64,000 nt of DNA from an uncultured Rivibacter sp. (GCA_946480925.1 CAMLLU010000017.1:1-64000); one strand, 5' to 3'. Positions 37,160 through 48,094 are shown, counted from the stretch's first letter. Translations and numbers: made by a program. Notes: a model not told the origin generated them from the letters alone.

Positions 37160-38434
37160 ATGAGCGTCTCCATTCATAGCCAGACCCTGCTGTCCTACGT
37201 CGCCTCGGCGGCCTCGTCGGCGCCGCTGTACACGCTCGAAGGCCTGCGCAGCGCCGACCCGGTGCTGGGCCTGGCCCTGCTGATGATCGTGGCCCTGGTG
37301 GCCGGCGAGGCCGTGCACCGGCTCACCAAGCTGCCGCGCACCGTGGGGCAGATGCTGGTGGGCGCGCTGGCCAGCCCCCTGGCGCTGCGCCTGCTCGACC
37401 GCACCGACCTCGACCCCTGGAAGCCGCTGATCGACCTGGCGGTGGGCGTGCTGGTGTTCGAACTCGGTAGCCGCATCCGCCCCCGCTGGCTGCTCGACAA
37501 CCCCTGGCTCACGCTGAGCTGCGTGTGCGAAGCCGTCTTCGCCGGCCTGCTGGTGACCTGGGCCTTGATGCTGCTGGGCGCACCGGCTTATTCCGCCGTG
37601 CTGGCGGGCGCGGTGGCAATGTCCACCTCGCCGGTCATCACGATGACGGTGATCCACGAGGCCCAGCCGCGCGGCCAGGTCACGGAACGGGTGCTCATGA
37701 TGGCCGCGCTCAACAGCGTGCTGGCCGTGCTGGCGCTCAAGGCCTGGCGCGTGGCCGTGTCGGCCGACGCCGCCGCGCCCGGCGTGGACTGGCAGCCGGC
37801 GCTGGTGAACGCCGTCTACGTGCTGTCGGGCTCCTTCGTGCTGGGCGCCGTGGCCGGCATCCTGCTCACCTACCTGGCGCGCTGGGCACAAGGCAGCAAC
37901 ACCAGCCTGGGCGTGCTGCAGATCGCGCTGGTGGTGCTGGCCGCCATGCTGGCCGCGCAGTGGATGCTTTCGCCGCTGCTGGCGCTGCTGCTGGCCGGCG
38001 TGGTGGCGCGCGCCCGCATGAGCCACCGCCTCACGGTGGAGCCGCAGTTGGGCACCGCGGGCGCCGCGCTCACGGTGCTGTTGTTCCTGTCCATCGGCGT
38101 GCTCTCCACGCTCGACGACCTGGTGCGGCTGTGGCCGTGGGTGGTGGCCATCGTGCTGGCCCGCCTGGCCGGCAAGGCCGCCGCCGTGTTCGCGCTGGCA
38201 CGCCCCAGCGGGCTGGGCTGGCACCAGGCGGCAGCGCTCACACTATCGCTGCAACCCATGACCAACGTGGCGGTGCTGCTGGCCGCCACCACCTTCGGCT
38301 GGCCGGGCGAGACGCCCGCACCCGACGCCGCGATGCTGCAGTCGCTGCTGATCGCCACCACGCTGATGCAGCTCACCGGCCCATGGTGGACGCAGCTGGG
38401 CCTGGGCACCATCGCCAAGGAAACCAAGGGCTGA
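37160..38434 (+). CDS. CPA2-type cation:proton antiporter
   Basis: The 424-aa protein has about 12 membrane segments and resembles the Na+/H+ exchanger domain of the CPA2 family: [32 protein letters not shown] at the start (an NhaA/KefB-like fold), [17 protein letters not shown], and [18 protein letters not shown]. It lacks the TrkA-N domain of KefB/KefC. Ion specificity is unknown. It lies 32 bases upstream of the YbdK gene and is probably co-transcribed with it. Confidence 0.88.
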   Translation: MSVSIHSQTLLSYVASAASSAPLYTLEGLRSADPVLGLALLMIVALVAGEAVHRLTKLPRTVGQMLVGALASPLALRLLDRTDLDPWKPLIDLAVGVLVFELGSRIRPRWLLDNPWLTLSCVCEAVFAGLLVTWALMLLGAPAYSAVLAGAVAMSTSPVITMTVIHEAQPRGQVTERVLMMAALNSVLAVLALKAWRVAVSADAAAPGVDWQPALVNAVYVLSGSFVLGAVAGILLTYLARWAQGSNTSLGVLQIALVVLAAMLAAQWMLSPLLALLLAGVVARARMSHRLTVEPQLGTAGAALTVLLFLSIGVLSTLDDLVRLWPWVVAIVLARLAGKAAAVFALARPSGLGWHQAAALTLSLQPMTNVAVLLAATTFGWPGETPAPDAAMLQSLLIATTLMQLTGPWWTQLGLGTIAKETKG

Positions 38435-38466
38435 CCGGCCGCCCCGCCCCCTCAGGAGAACAAGCC

Positions 38467-39579
38467 ATGCCGCTGCAAGACTTCGCCACTTCCGAAGCGC
38501 TGACCATGGGCGTCGAGCTGGAGCTGCAGCTCGTCGGCACGCACGACTTCGACCTCGTGCCGCAAGCCGAAGACCTGCTGCGCGAGACCGCCAAGCACAC
38601 CGGCGCCTGGGACATCAAGCCCGAGATCACGCGCAGCATGATCGAGATCGGCACCTCCATCCAGCGCGAGCACGCGCCGCTGGTGGCCGAGCTGCGCGAC
38701 ATGCGCGACCAGCTCGCCCGCGCCGCGCGCCGGCTCAACATCGCCATTGCCGGCGGCGGCACGCACGCCTTCCAGCACTGGAGCGAGCAGCAGATCTTCC
38801 CGACCGAGCGCTTTCGCTACATCAGCGAGCTGTACGGCTACCTCGCCAAGCAGTTCACCGTGTTCGGCCAGCACGTGCACATCGGCTGCCCCAGCGGTGA
38901 CGAAGCGCTGTGGCTGCTGCATGCTCTTTCCCGCTACGTGCCGCACTTCATCGCGCTCTCGGCCTCGTCGCCCTTCGTGCAGGGGCAGGACACCGGCTTC
39001 GACTCGGCACGGCTCAACTCCGTGTTCGCCTTTCCGCTCTCGGGCCGCGCGCCCTTCACACGCAGTTGGGACGAGTTCAACGTCTTCTTCGACAAGATGA
39101 CCGCCACCGGCGTGGTGCAGTCGATGAAGGACTTCTACTGGGACATCCGCCCCAAGCCCGAGTACGGGACCATCGAGCTGCGCGTGTGCGACACGCCGCT
39201 CACGGTGGAAAAGGCCGCCGCGCTGGCGTGCTACCTGCAGACCATCTGCCGCTACCTGCGCGAAGAGCAACCCTTCGAGCCCACCGAAGACGACTACCTC
39301 GTCTACACCTTCAACCGCTTCCAGGCCTGCCGCTTCGGGCTCGACGGCGAGATCGTCGACCCCAAGACCAAGAACCGCCAGAAGCTGCGCGACGACATCC
39401 TGCGCACACTGGCACGCATTGACGGCCACGCGCTCGACCTGCGCGCGCTCGACGCAATGAACCTGATCCGCGACTCCCTCTTCGCCAGCAACGACTCCGG
39501 CTGGCTGCGCCAGCAGCGGCGCGAACACCGCCCGCTGTCGGCCGTGGTGGAGCAGGCCGCCATGCGATGGATGGGGTGA
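38467..39579 (+). CDS. YbdK-family carboxylate-amine ligase
   Basis: The 370-aa protein belongs to the glutamate-cysteine ligase type 2 (YbdK) family: [20 protein letters not shown] with conserved acidic metal ligands, [32 protein letters not shown] and [12 protein letters not shown]. YbdK shows weak glutamate-cysteine ligase activity in E. coli; the real substrate is uncertain. It follows an antiporter gene; an analogy to glutathione-gated K+ efflux is tempting but unsupported. Confidence 0.92.
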   Translation: MPLQDFATSEALTMGVELELQLVGTHDFDLVPQAEDLLRETAKHTGAWDIKPEITRSMIEIGTSIQREHAPLVAELRDMRDQLARAARRLNIAIAGGGTHAFQHWSEQQIFPTERFRYISELYGYLAKQFTVFGQHVHIGCPSGDEALWLLHALSRYVPHFIALSASSPFVQGQDTGFDSARLNSVFAFPLSGRAPFTRSWDEFNVFFDKMTATGVVQSMKDFYWDIRPKPEYGTIELRVCDTPLTVEKAAALACYLQTICRYLREEQPFEPTEDDYLVYTFNRFQACRFGLDGEIVDPKTKNRQKLRDDILRTLARIDGHALDLRALDAMNLIRDSLFASNDSGWLRQQRREHRPLSAVVEQAAMRWMG

Positions 39580-39598
39580 GCGCCGCAAACAGAAGTTC

Positions 39599-39695
39599 AA
39601 CTACACCGGGTACTCGGGACTTTCCCTCGGTTCCTGCGCGTAACCTTCATTCTTAGCTGGCAGCATGTTGCATCAAGGCGAGTAGGCAAACTACA
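39599..39695 (+). promoter_or_regulatory. Two AACTACA motifs upstream of the alpha-amylase gene
   Basis: AACTACA occurs at 39599-39605 and, as AAACTACA, at 39688-39695, within the 152-base gap before the amylase ATG at 39732. The same word recurs in the pullulanase upstream region. The local sequence is AT-richer than the coding flanks, as expected for a promoter. Confidence 0.4.
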
Positions 39696-39731
39696 TTCCG
39701 GCCCGTTCGTTGTTTCAGACCGGAATCCGTC

Positions 39732-41342
<1,611 letters not shown>

Positions 41343-41451
41343 GGGACTGGCCGGCTGAGGCCGAGGAGGGAGTCCGCGGGAGCCACCGCCGGATTGGCGG
41401 CGCTTATCAGTTACGCCTGCGTCCGGCAGTGCCCACGAAACCTTGGGAAAT

Positions 41452-41479
41452 GCGACAGCACCGTTGATGGTGCTGTCGC
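41452..41479. terminator. Perfect 11-bp hairpin downstream of the alpha-amylase gene
   Basis: GCGACAGCACC and GGTGCTGTCGC pair around a GTTGAT loop. There is no T-run on the plus strand, so termination would be imperfect; it may instead protect the mRNA end. Confidence 0.45.
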
Positions 41480-41643
41480 CTTCGGAATTGGCGCCCCTGT
41501 TGAGGACATCTGTGCAAGATGCCGAGGGCCCGGGGCGCGACCCTGCTCATTTGTCACCAGCTCGTCCGCCCGGTCTTGCGACCCCTGCACGAGCGGTGAC
41601 AACGGCGTTCATTGTGGGCGCCCGGCGCACAGCGTGAATCACC

Positions 41644-41666
41644 AAAACGAGGGAGCTTCGCCCCCT
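41644..41666 (-). terminator. Terminator after the molybdopterin oxidoreductase gene
   Basis: On the minus strand AGGGGGC-GAA-GCTCCCT (one G-T pair) is followed by CGTTTT, 38 bases after the oxidoreductase stop. Confidence 0.6.
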
Positions 41667-41703
41667 TATTCCGGTGTTGAGGCAGCACCCGCGGCAGGTT
41701 GCT

Positions 41704-43938
41704 TCAATGCATCGGCGTGAGCTCGACGGGCACGCCGCTCAGCACCGCGTTGCCCGACAGCGGGTCGCGTGCGTTCTCGCTCAGCAAGGCATTGAGGTTG
41801 GCCCCCGGCCGCTCGGCCGCCACGTGCATCAGCGTGCCCGGCTGTCCGTGCCCCCAGCCATGCGGCAGGCTCACCACGCCGGGCATCATCGCGTCGCTCA
41901 ACTCCACCTGCGCATCCACCGACTGGCCGTTCACACCGGTGATCCGCGCAGGCGCGCCGTCCTGCAGGCCCAGCCGCTGCGCATCGCTCGGGTGCACGAG
42001 CGCGGTGCAGCGGAACGGGCCCTTGGCGAGCGTGGGCAGGTTGTGCAGCCAGCTGTTGTTGCAGCGCACCTGGCGCCGCCCCACGATCACGAGATCGGGC
42101 ACCGGCTGCGCGAGATCGGCCTCTACACGTGAGAGATCGGCCAGCAGCATCGCCGGCGCCAGCTCGACCTTGCCAGAAGGCGTGCGCAGCACTTCAGGAA
42201 TGCGTGGCTGCAGCGCGCCGAGGTCGATGCCGCCCGGTGCGGCTTTCACCTTCGCCAACGTCAAGCCTTCGGGCCTGGCACCGAACTGGTCGCCATAAGG
42301 GCCTGCACGCAAGGCCGCTTCGAGCAGGCGCTCGGGGCCTTGGTAGCGCGACACCGCGGCCATCACCGCATCGGCATGTGCGCCCGCGGTCTTGGCGAGT
42401 TCAGCCTTCAGCAACTCGTCGTCGAGCGCACGCGCATCGACCTGTGCGCCCTTGCCCTGCAGGATGCCCACGAGCTTGAGCACGATCTCCCACTCCGCCG
42501 GCTGCCCCGGCGGCGGCGCGAACACCGGCTCGCTGTAGCGCGCATGGTTGCGATGCGACAGCTGCGGGAACGCGGCGTCGTAGTGCGATTCCTCGAAGGG
42601 CGACAAGCCGGGCAGGATCACGTCCGCATGGCGCGTGGTCTCGTTGAGGTAGATGTCCATGCACACCATGAAGTCGAGCTGCTCCAGCGCCGCGCCCAGC
42701 CGCTGGCCGTTGGGCGCGGAAAGCACCGGGTTGGCGGCCAGCGTGAGCAGCGCACGCACCTGGCCTTCACCGGGCGTTTCGATCTCTTCGGCCAGGCAGC
42801 CCGCGGGCAGCTCGCCGAACACTTCAGGCGCGCTGCTCACGCGGGCCTTGTGCCGGCCGACCACGATGCCGCGCCCGCTGCCCGGCCGGCCCATCGAGTT
42901 CTGCTGGAAGGCCGCCGCCTTGGGGAACATCGCGCCGCCGGGTGCGTCCAGGTGACCGGTCAGCACGTTGAGCACGTCGACCAGCCAGCTGGCCAACGTG
43001 CCGAAGGCCTGCGTGCAGGTGCCGATGCGGCCGTAGACCGCAGCGCGTTCGGCCTTGGCGAGATCGCGTGCGAGCTGCCGGATGGTGGCGGCCTCGATAC
43101 CGCAACGCACCGCCACGCTTTCGGGCGCATAAGGCGTCACCGCTTCGGCCACGGCTTCGAGCCCCGCCACGTGCGGCGCAAGGTGCTTGAGGTTCACCAG
43201 CCCTTCGTCGAACAGCGTGTGCACCATGCCGAGCAGCAGGTACACGTCTGCGCCCGGGCGAATGAACAGGTGGCGGCTCGCAAGCTCGGCGGTTTCAGTG
43301 CGGCGCGGGTCCACCACCACGAGCTGCCCGCCCCGCGCGCGCAGCGCCTTGGCCTTGCCACGGAAGTCCGGCACCGTCCACATGCTGCCGTTGCTCACCG
43401 CCGGGTTGGCGCCCAGCATCAGCAGGAAGTCGCAGCGTTCGATGTCGGGCACCGCCACGCTGAGCCAATGGCCGAACATCAGGCCCGACGACAGCTGCTT
43501 GGGCATCTGGTCGAGCGTGGAGGCCGAGAAGTAGTTGCGCGTGCCGGCCGCGCGGATGAGCCGCGGCAGATACGCCGCGATGCCGAGCTTGTGCACCGTG
43601 GGGTTGCCCAGCACGAGGCCCAGCGCATCGCGGCCGTGCTGCTCGATGATCGGCACGAGCCGGCGTTCGATCTCGGCAAAGGCCTCGTCCCAGCTCGCCT
43701 CCACGAAGCGGCCGTCGCGCTTGACGAGCGGCGTGCGCAGCCGGTCGGGGTCTTCGTGCAGGTCTTTCAGCGCCACGCCCTTGGGGCAGATGTAGCCGGC
43801 GCTGAACACGTCTTCTGCGTGGCCGCGGATGGAGATCACGCGGCCCTCGGCCACCTTGAGTTCGAGCCCGCAGCACGCTTCGCACAGCGGGCAGATGCGG
43901 TGGACGGTCTTGGCGTTCGCGGCGGCGGGCTGGTTCAT
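41704..43938 (-). CDS. Molybdopterin-dependent oxidoreductase (FdhA/NapA-like)
   Basis: The 744-aa enzyme of the DMSO-reductase superfamily has an N-terminal 4Fe-4S site (CPLCEACCGLEL..CPKG, residues about 17-55), the large molybdopterin guanine dinucleotide-binding core and a C-terminal molydop-binding domain (about 630-740, VRCNNSWLHNLP and SLPHGWGHG). No Tat signal is present, so it is cytoplasmic. No Cys or SeCys at the usual formate-dehydrogenase position could be assigned with certainty. It stands alone without electron-transfer subunits; the substrate is unknown. The ATG at 43938 follows GAAAGG. Confidence 0.88.
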   Translation of the reverse strand: MNQPAAANAKTVHRICPLCEACCGLELKVAEGRVISIRGHAEDVFSAGYICPKGVALKDLHEDPDRLRTPLVKRDGRFVEASWDEAFAEIERRLVPIIEQHGRDALGLVLGNPTVHKLGIAAYLPRLIRAAGTRNYFSASTLDQMPKQLSSGLMFGHWLSVAVPDIERCDFLLMLGANPAVSNGSMWTVPDFRGKAKALRARGGQLVVVDPRRTETAELASRHLFIRPGADVYLLLGMVHTLFDEGLVNLKHLAPHVAGLEAVAEAVTPYAPESVAVRCGIEAATIRQLARDLAKAERAAVYGRIGTCTQAFGTLASWLVDVLNVLTGHLDAPGGAMFPKAAAFQQNSMGRPGSGRGIVVGRHKARVSSAPEVFGELPAGCLAEEIETPGEGQVRALLTLAANPVLSAPNGQRLGAALEQLDFMVCMDIYLNETTRHADVILPGLSPFEESHYDAAFPQLSHRNHARYSEPVFAPPPGQPAEWEIVLKLVGILQGKGAQVDARALDDELLKAELAKTAGAHADAVMAAVSRYQGPERLLEAALRAGPYGDQFGARPEGLTLAKVKAAPGGIDLGALQPRIPEVLRTPSGKVELAPAMLLADLSRVEADLAQPVPDLVIVGRRQVRCNNSWLHNLPTLAKGPFRCTALVHPSDAQRLGLQDGAPARITGVNGQSVDAQVELSDAMMPGVVSLPHGWGHGQPGTLMHVAAERPGANLNALLSENARDPLSGNAVLSGVPVELTPMH

Positions 43939-44055
43939 GGCTGGCCTTTCGTTCAATGCAGCTTTGCGCTGCAGGCCAGCATCATGGCCCGGCAGCGCGA
44001 GAGCAATGATGTGTGGGGTAATGGCCGGCGCCTATCACCGGCGCGACAGGGCACG

Positions 44056-44787
44056 TCAGGCCGCGGGCCCCGGGTATTCCCCACCCAGCGCGGCGGTGAC
44101 GCGGCGCGCTGCCTGCTTCACCGGCTCGGCGAAGCCGGGCTGCAGCCGCTGTGCAGGCATGGTCAGCGTCACGGCGCCCAGCAATTCGCCCCCGGCGCCG
44201 AACACCGGCGCCGACACGCCGGCCAGCTCCGGCACGCGGTCGCCCTGCACCACCACCACCTGGTCGCGGCGGACTTGCGCATAACGCGCCCCGCGTGCGC
44301 CCGAAAACGCCATCAGCACGCGCCCGCCGGCACCTCGGTCGAGCGGCAGCAGCTCGCCCACCGTGGCGTGGTCGCGCACGGGCTGCGGCGAATCGACGCG
44401 GTACAGGCACAGCCGCTGCTCGCCCTGGCGCACGTGGAAAGCCGCGCTCTCACGCGTTTGCGCCACCAGTTCGCGCAGCACCGGCATCACCACCGATTCG
44501 AGCGAGAACGCCGAGGCGTACACGCCGTGCAGGCGCGCCACTTCGGGCCCCAGTGCGTAGCGCCCATCGGCCGAGCGCTGCACGAGGCCCGCATGCTCGA
44601 GCGAGGCCAGAAGCCGCAAGGCCGTGCTCTTGTAGAGCTGAGTGCGCTCTGCGAGCTCGGCCAGCGACAGCACCGCCGCCCCCGCGCGAAATGCGGCCAG
44701 CAGCGAAAGCGCACGGTCGACTGCGGCGGCCCCGCCAGGGGCGGCCTGCTGGTCGGCAACGGAAGGTTGGGCGGCTTTTCGAGGCAT
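44056..44787 (-). CDS. IclR-family transcriptional regulator
   Basis: The 243-aa protein has an N-terminal winged helix (AVDRALSLLAAF.., LAELAERTQLYKSTALRLLASLEHAGLVQR) and a C-terminal effector domain (about 85-240). It diverges from an HMG-CoA-lyase-like and a CoA-transferase gene and presumably controls them through the 15-bp palindrome at 44845-44859. IclR regulators of this type often bind a pathway acid. Confidence 0.93.
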   Translation of the reverse strand: MPRKAAQPSVADQQAAPGGAAAVDRALSLLAAFRAGAAVLSLAELAERTQLYKSTALRLLASLEHAGLVQRSADGRYALGPEVARLHGVYASAFSLESVVMPVLRELVAQTRESAAFHVRQGEQRLCLYRVDSPQPVRDHATVGELLPLDRGAGGRVLMAFSGARGARYAQVRRDQVVVVQGDRVPELAGVSAPVFGAGGELLGAVTLTMPAQRLQPGFAEPVKQAARRVTAALGGEYPGPAA

Positions 44788-44844
44788 GGCGGCACAGGGC
44801 GCCCGCGCCGTTTGACACGGCAGGCGGCATCGCCCATACTTTTT

Positions 44845-44870
44845 TAGAACTTTGTTCTATCTTATAGAAC
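44845..44870. promoter_or_regulatory. IclR-type operator with an extra half-site
   Basis: TAGAAC-TTT-GTTCTA is a perfect 15-bp palindrome at 44845-44859. A second TAGAAC half-site begins at 44865, exactly 20 bases after the first, and a weaker GAAC follows at 44877. The 15-bp size fits known IclR-family operators. It lies 33 bases before the lyase ATG. Confidence 0.7.
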
Positions 44871-44891
44871 TTTTCTGAACCGTCAACCACC

Positions 44892-45866
44892 ATGTCGTCC
44901 CAACACCCAACGAAGCGCCTGCTGGTCAGCGAAGTCGGCCCGCGCGACGGGCTGCAGAGCATCTCGCGCACCATGCCCACCGCGGCCAAGAAGGCCTGGA
45001 TCAGCGCGCAGGCCGCCGCCGGCCTGCGGGAGATCGAGGTCTGCTCCTTCGTGCCGCCCAGGCTGCTGCCGCAGATGGCCGATGCCGCCGAGGTGGTGGC
45101 GCACGCGTTGTCGCTGCCGGGCCTGCGCGTGGCCGCGCTGGCGCCCAACCTGCGTGGCGCCGCATCGGCCTTCGAGGCCGGCGTGCACAAGGTCACGCTG
45201 CCCGTGTCGGTGACCGAAGCGCATTCGATGGCCAACGTGCGCAAGACGCATGCGCAGATGATCGAAGAGGTGCGCCAGGTGGTGGCGCTGCGCAACGAAC
45301 GCTACCCGCACGTCGAGATCGAGGCCGGCCTGTCGGTGGCCTTCGGCTGCACCCTCGCCGGCGTGGTGACCGACGACGAGACCATGCGCATGGCCGCCAC
45401 GATGGCCGCGCTGGGTGTCGACGAAGTAGGCCTCTCGGACACCAGCGGCTACGCGCAACCCATGCAGGTGCGGCGCCTGTTCAGGCGCCTGCATGCCGAG
45501 CTCGGCGCCAAGGCCGGCGGCGCGCACTTCCACAACACGCGCGGCCAGGGCCTCGCCAACGTGGTGGCCGCGCTCGACATGGGCGTGACCACCTTCGACG
45601 CGAGCCAGGGCGGTCTGGGCGGTTGCCCCCATGCCCCGGGCGCCACCGGCAACATCGTGACCGAAGACCTCGTGTACCTGCTCGAGGCGATAGGCTGCGA
45701 CACGGGCATCGACGTCGAACGGCTGCTCGATGCACGGCGCATCCTCGCCGAAGCGCTGCCCGGCGAGCCGCTGTACGGCCACATTCCCGATGCGGGCCTG
45801 CCCAAGGGCTTCGCGTATGCCGACGGCCGCACACCCGGTGAGACAGCCGGAGAGTCCTGCGCATGA
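44892..45866 (+). CDS. HMG-CoA-lyase-like enzyme
   Basis: The 324-aa TIM-barrel lyase of the HMGL family has SEVGPRDGLQ (substrate and metal site) at about residues 13-22, HFHNTRGQG with the metal-binding histidines near 212 and GGLGGCPHAPGATGNIVTED with the catalytic cysteine near 242. It should cleave a 3-hydroxy-acyl-CoA into acetyl-CoA and a keto acid. Classical HMG-CoA lyase acts in leucine breakdown, but no other leucine genes are here. Its stop overlaps the CoA-transferase start (ATGA), so CoA activation of the acid precedes cleavage. Confidence 0.9.
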   Translation: MSSQHPTKRLLVSEVGPRDGLQSISRTMPTAAKKAWISAQAAAGLREIEVCSFVPPRLLPQMADAAEVVAHALSLPGLRVAALAPNLRGAASAFEAGVHKVTLPVSVTEAHSMANVRKTHAQMIEEVRQVVALRNERYPHVEIEAGLSVAFGCTLAGVVTDDETMRMAATMAALGVDEVGLSDTSGYAQPMQVRRLFRRLHAELGAKAGGAHFHNTRGQGLANVVAALDMGVTTFDASQGGLGGCPHAPGATGNIVTEDLVYLLEAIGCDTGIDVERLLDARRILAEALPGEPLYGHIPDAGLPKGFAYADGRTPGETAGESCA

Positions 45867-47083
45867 ACTCCGGCAAAAACGACACCCTGCCCTACGCAGG
45901 CACCCGCGTGGTCGAGTTCACGCACATGGTCATGGGCCCCACCTGCGGCATGATCCTCGGCGACCTGGGCGCCGAGGTCATCAAGGTCGAGCCGCTGGCC
46001 GGCGACAACACACGCCGGTTGCTCGGCTCCGGCGCGGGCTTCTTCCCCATGTTCAACCGCAACAAGAAAAGCCTGGCGGTGGACACCAAGGACCCGCGCG
46101 GCCGCGAGATCGTGCTCAAGCTCTGCGCGCGAGCCGACGTGTTCAGCGAGAACTTCAAGAGCGGCACCATGGCCAGGCTGGGGCTCGACTACGCGTCGCT
46201 CGCCAAGCTCAACGAGCGCCTGGTCTACGTGTCGCACAAGGGCTTCCTGCCCGGCCCTTACGAGCACCGCACCGCGCTCGACGAAGTGGTGCAGATGATG
46301 GGTGGCCTGGCCTACATGACCGGCCCCGAGGGCCGGCCGCTGCGCGCCGGCGCCTCGGTGAACGACATCATGGGTGGCATGTTCGGCGCCATCGGCGCGA
46401 TGGCCGCGCTCGCCCAGCGCGAACGCACCGGCCGCGGCCAGGAAGTGCAGAGCGCGCTGTTCGAGAACAACGTGTTCCTCGTGGCGCAGCACATGATGCA
46501 GTTCGCCGTCACCGGCCGCACCGCCGCGCCGATGCCAAGCCGCATCTCGGCCTGGGGCGTCTACGACGTGTTCACCGTGAAGGACGGCGAAATGATCTTC
46601 CTGGCCGTCGTCTCCGACACGCAGTGGGCGCTGTTCTGCGACGCCTTCGGCTGGGCCGACCTGAAGGCCGATGCGCGGCTGGCCTCCAACAACCAGCGCG
46701 TGCAGTCACGCGAATGGCTGATACCGCTGCTGCGCCAGCGGCTGGCGTCGCGCAGCGCCGCAGACATCTCCACCGTCTTCGAGGCTCAGGGCCTGCCCTA
46801 CGCACCGATCACCAAACCGCAGGATCTCTTCGACGACCCGCACCTCAGCGCCACGGGCGGGCTGGTGCCGGTGTCCGTGCCGGCCGATGCCAGCGGCGCC
46901 GATCGGGTCTTCGAGACCCGCACGCCGCTGCTGCCGTTGTCGATGGGCGGGCAGCGGCTGCCGGTGCGCGCAGCGCCGCCTGCGGTCGGTGAACATACTG
47001 GTGATCTGCTCGCCTCACTGGGGTATCGGCCCGAAGAAGTAGCTGATCTGCGACGTGCTGGTGTTATAGGCGGCACCGCATAA
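45863..47083 (+). CDS. CaiB/BaiF family CoA-transferase
   Basis: The 406-aa class III CoA-transferase has VVEFTHMVMGPTCGMILGDLGAEVIKVE at the start, VNDIMGGMFG with the catalytic aspartate at residue 168 and the C-terminal AA..PYAPITKPQDLFDDPHL segment. It would transfer CoA from a donor such as succinyl-CoA to the acid later cleaved by the lyase. Itaconate, citramalate or a related branched hydroxy acid would fit, but the sequence does not decide. Confidence 0.92.
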   Translation: MNSGKNDTLPYAGTRVVEFTHMVMGPTCGMILGDLGAEVIKVEPLAGDNTRRLLGSGAGFFPMFNRNKKSLAVDTKDPRGREIVLKLCARADVFSENFKSGTMARLGLDYASLAKLNERLVYVSHKGFLPGPYEHRTALDEVVQMMGGLAYMTGPEGRPLRAGASVNDIMGGMFGAIGAMAALAQRERTGRGQEVQSALFENNVFLVAQHMMQFAVTGRTAAPMPSRISAWGVYDVFTVKDGEMIFLAVVSDTQWALFCDAFGWADLKADARLASNNQRVQSREWLIPLLRQRLASRSAADISTVFEAQGLPYAPITKPQDLFDDPHLSATGGLVPVSVPADASGADRVFETRTPLLPLSMGGQRLPVRAAPPAVGEHTGDLLASLGYRPEEVADLRRAGVIGGTA

Positions 47084-47368
47084 AACTGTGCGGCCACCCG
47101 ATGTGGGGATAGCTGGTAGCCGCAATGGCGCGCTAGATTCGCCGCCGCTGGTCCACTCCGGGCCACGTACGGCATCGCAGGCGAAGAAAAAATGATCACT
47201 AGAGTGTGGAGGCAGTTGAAGCGTTGGCGGAGGATTCAACTGGGGCCTTTGGCCTTTTTGTTCAAAGTCCAGCGGGCAGTCCGGGTCTCAGCCATTTCAC
47301 GGCGGCGAATCCATTCCGCAAGGGCCAGGCACCAGAGTTGGTCCGCCCCGCACGCAAGCGCCCATGCA
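47084..47368. other. Non-coding stretch before the SDR gene
   Basis: The 285 bases are less GC-rich than the flanks. A frame open from an ATG at 47192 runs into the SDR but its first 59 codons look non-coding (Arg/Trp-rich, no domain). No terminator with a T-run follows the CoA-transferase. Confidence 0.55.
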
Positions 47369-48094
47369 GTGCGCAACGAATCACCTCGTCGGCAAATCGC
47401 ACTCATCGTCGGCGTCGGCCCAGGTCTCGGCTACGCCATGGCATGGCGCTTTGCCAGAGATGGAATGGCAGTAATACTGGCATCTCGTGATGCGGAGCGC
47501 CTAGACGTACTCGCCGAGGAAATCGCCCGTGAGGGGGGCGCGGCATTTGCATACGGGTGTGATGCGACACACGAAGCGTCGCTGGCGAAGCTGATGCGCG
47601 TGGTCGTCACCAATCATGGAGTGCCTGACCTTGTTGTCTACTCTTTGCAGTACTTCGCGCCCGGTTATGCAGTGGATGTCGAACTGAGCGCCTTTGAAGA
47701 AGCATGGAAGCACAACTGCCTGGGTGCTTTTCTCGTTGCGAGAGAAGCAGCGAGGGCAATGCTTCCGAAGGAGCGCGGCACCATCGTGCTGGTAGGTTCG
47801 ACGTCATCATTGATCGGTCGTGCCGGCCACTTGAACTTGGCCGTCGGCAAATTCGGCCAGCGTGCCATTTCTCAGGTTCTGGCCAGGGAGTTGTGGCCAA
47901 AGGGAATTCATGTCGCGCACGTGGTCATCGACGCAGACATCTACGAAGGTGAACTGCGGGACGATGGTGGACCGCAGTCTCAACCCATCGACATCGCAGA
48001 CATCGTCCTCGGGGTACACAAGCAGCCCAGGAGCGCTTGGACTAGCGAGATTGACGTGCGGCCGTCCGGCGAGCGCTTCTGGGAGCACTGCTGA
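47369..48094 (+). CDS. Short-chain dehydrogenase-like protein lacking the catalytic Tyr
   Basis: The SDR-fold product (about 241 aa from the GTG at 47369; an ATG at 47192 would add 59 unlikely residues) has the Rossmann start IALIVGVGPGLGYAMAWRF, then LASRDAERLDVLAEEI and GTIVLVGSTSS. Where classical SDRs have YxxxK it reads LAVGK, so the tyrosine is leucine; the lysine and upstream serine remain. A known SDR subgroup ending ARELWPKGIHVAHVVID also lacks this tyrosine. Codon usage has more A/T in third positions than neighbours, suggesting acquisition. No strong ribosome site was found. Function unknown. Confidence 0.75.
   Translation: MRNESPRRQIALIVGVGPGLGYAMAWRFARDGMAVILASRDAERLDVLAEEIAREGGAAFAYGCDATHEASLAKLMRVVVTNHGVPDLVVYSLQYFAPGYAVDVELSAFEEAWKHNCLGAFLVAREAARAMLPKERGTIVLVGSTSSLIGRAGHLNLAVGKFGQRAISQVLARELWPKGIHVAHVVIDADIYEGELRDDGGPQSQPIDIADIVLGVHKQPRSAWTSEIDVRPSGERFWEHC

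Larger units (their letters stand above)
41343..41703. other. Intergenic region with two hairpins
   Basis: This 361-base stretch separates the convergent amylase and oxidoreductase genes. It holds a perfect 11-bp hairpin (41452-41479) and a terminator-like structure (41644-41666). An open frame across it has poor codon usage and overlaps the oxidoreductase end, so I do not call it. Confidence 0.7.

Noticed and set aside
41394..41720. 108-residue open frame in the spacer after the alpha-amylase gene
   Set aside because: Poor codon composition, no ribosome site, cysteine/serine-rich without a domain, and it overlaps the end of the oxidoreductase gene.
47192..47368. N-terminal extension of the SDR gene from the ATG at 47192
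   Set aside because: The 59 extra residues are Arg/Trp-rich and unlike SDR N-termini; the fold starts only after 47369.
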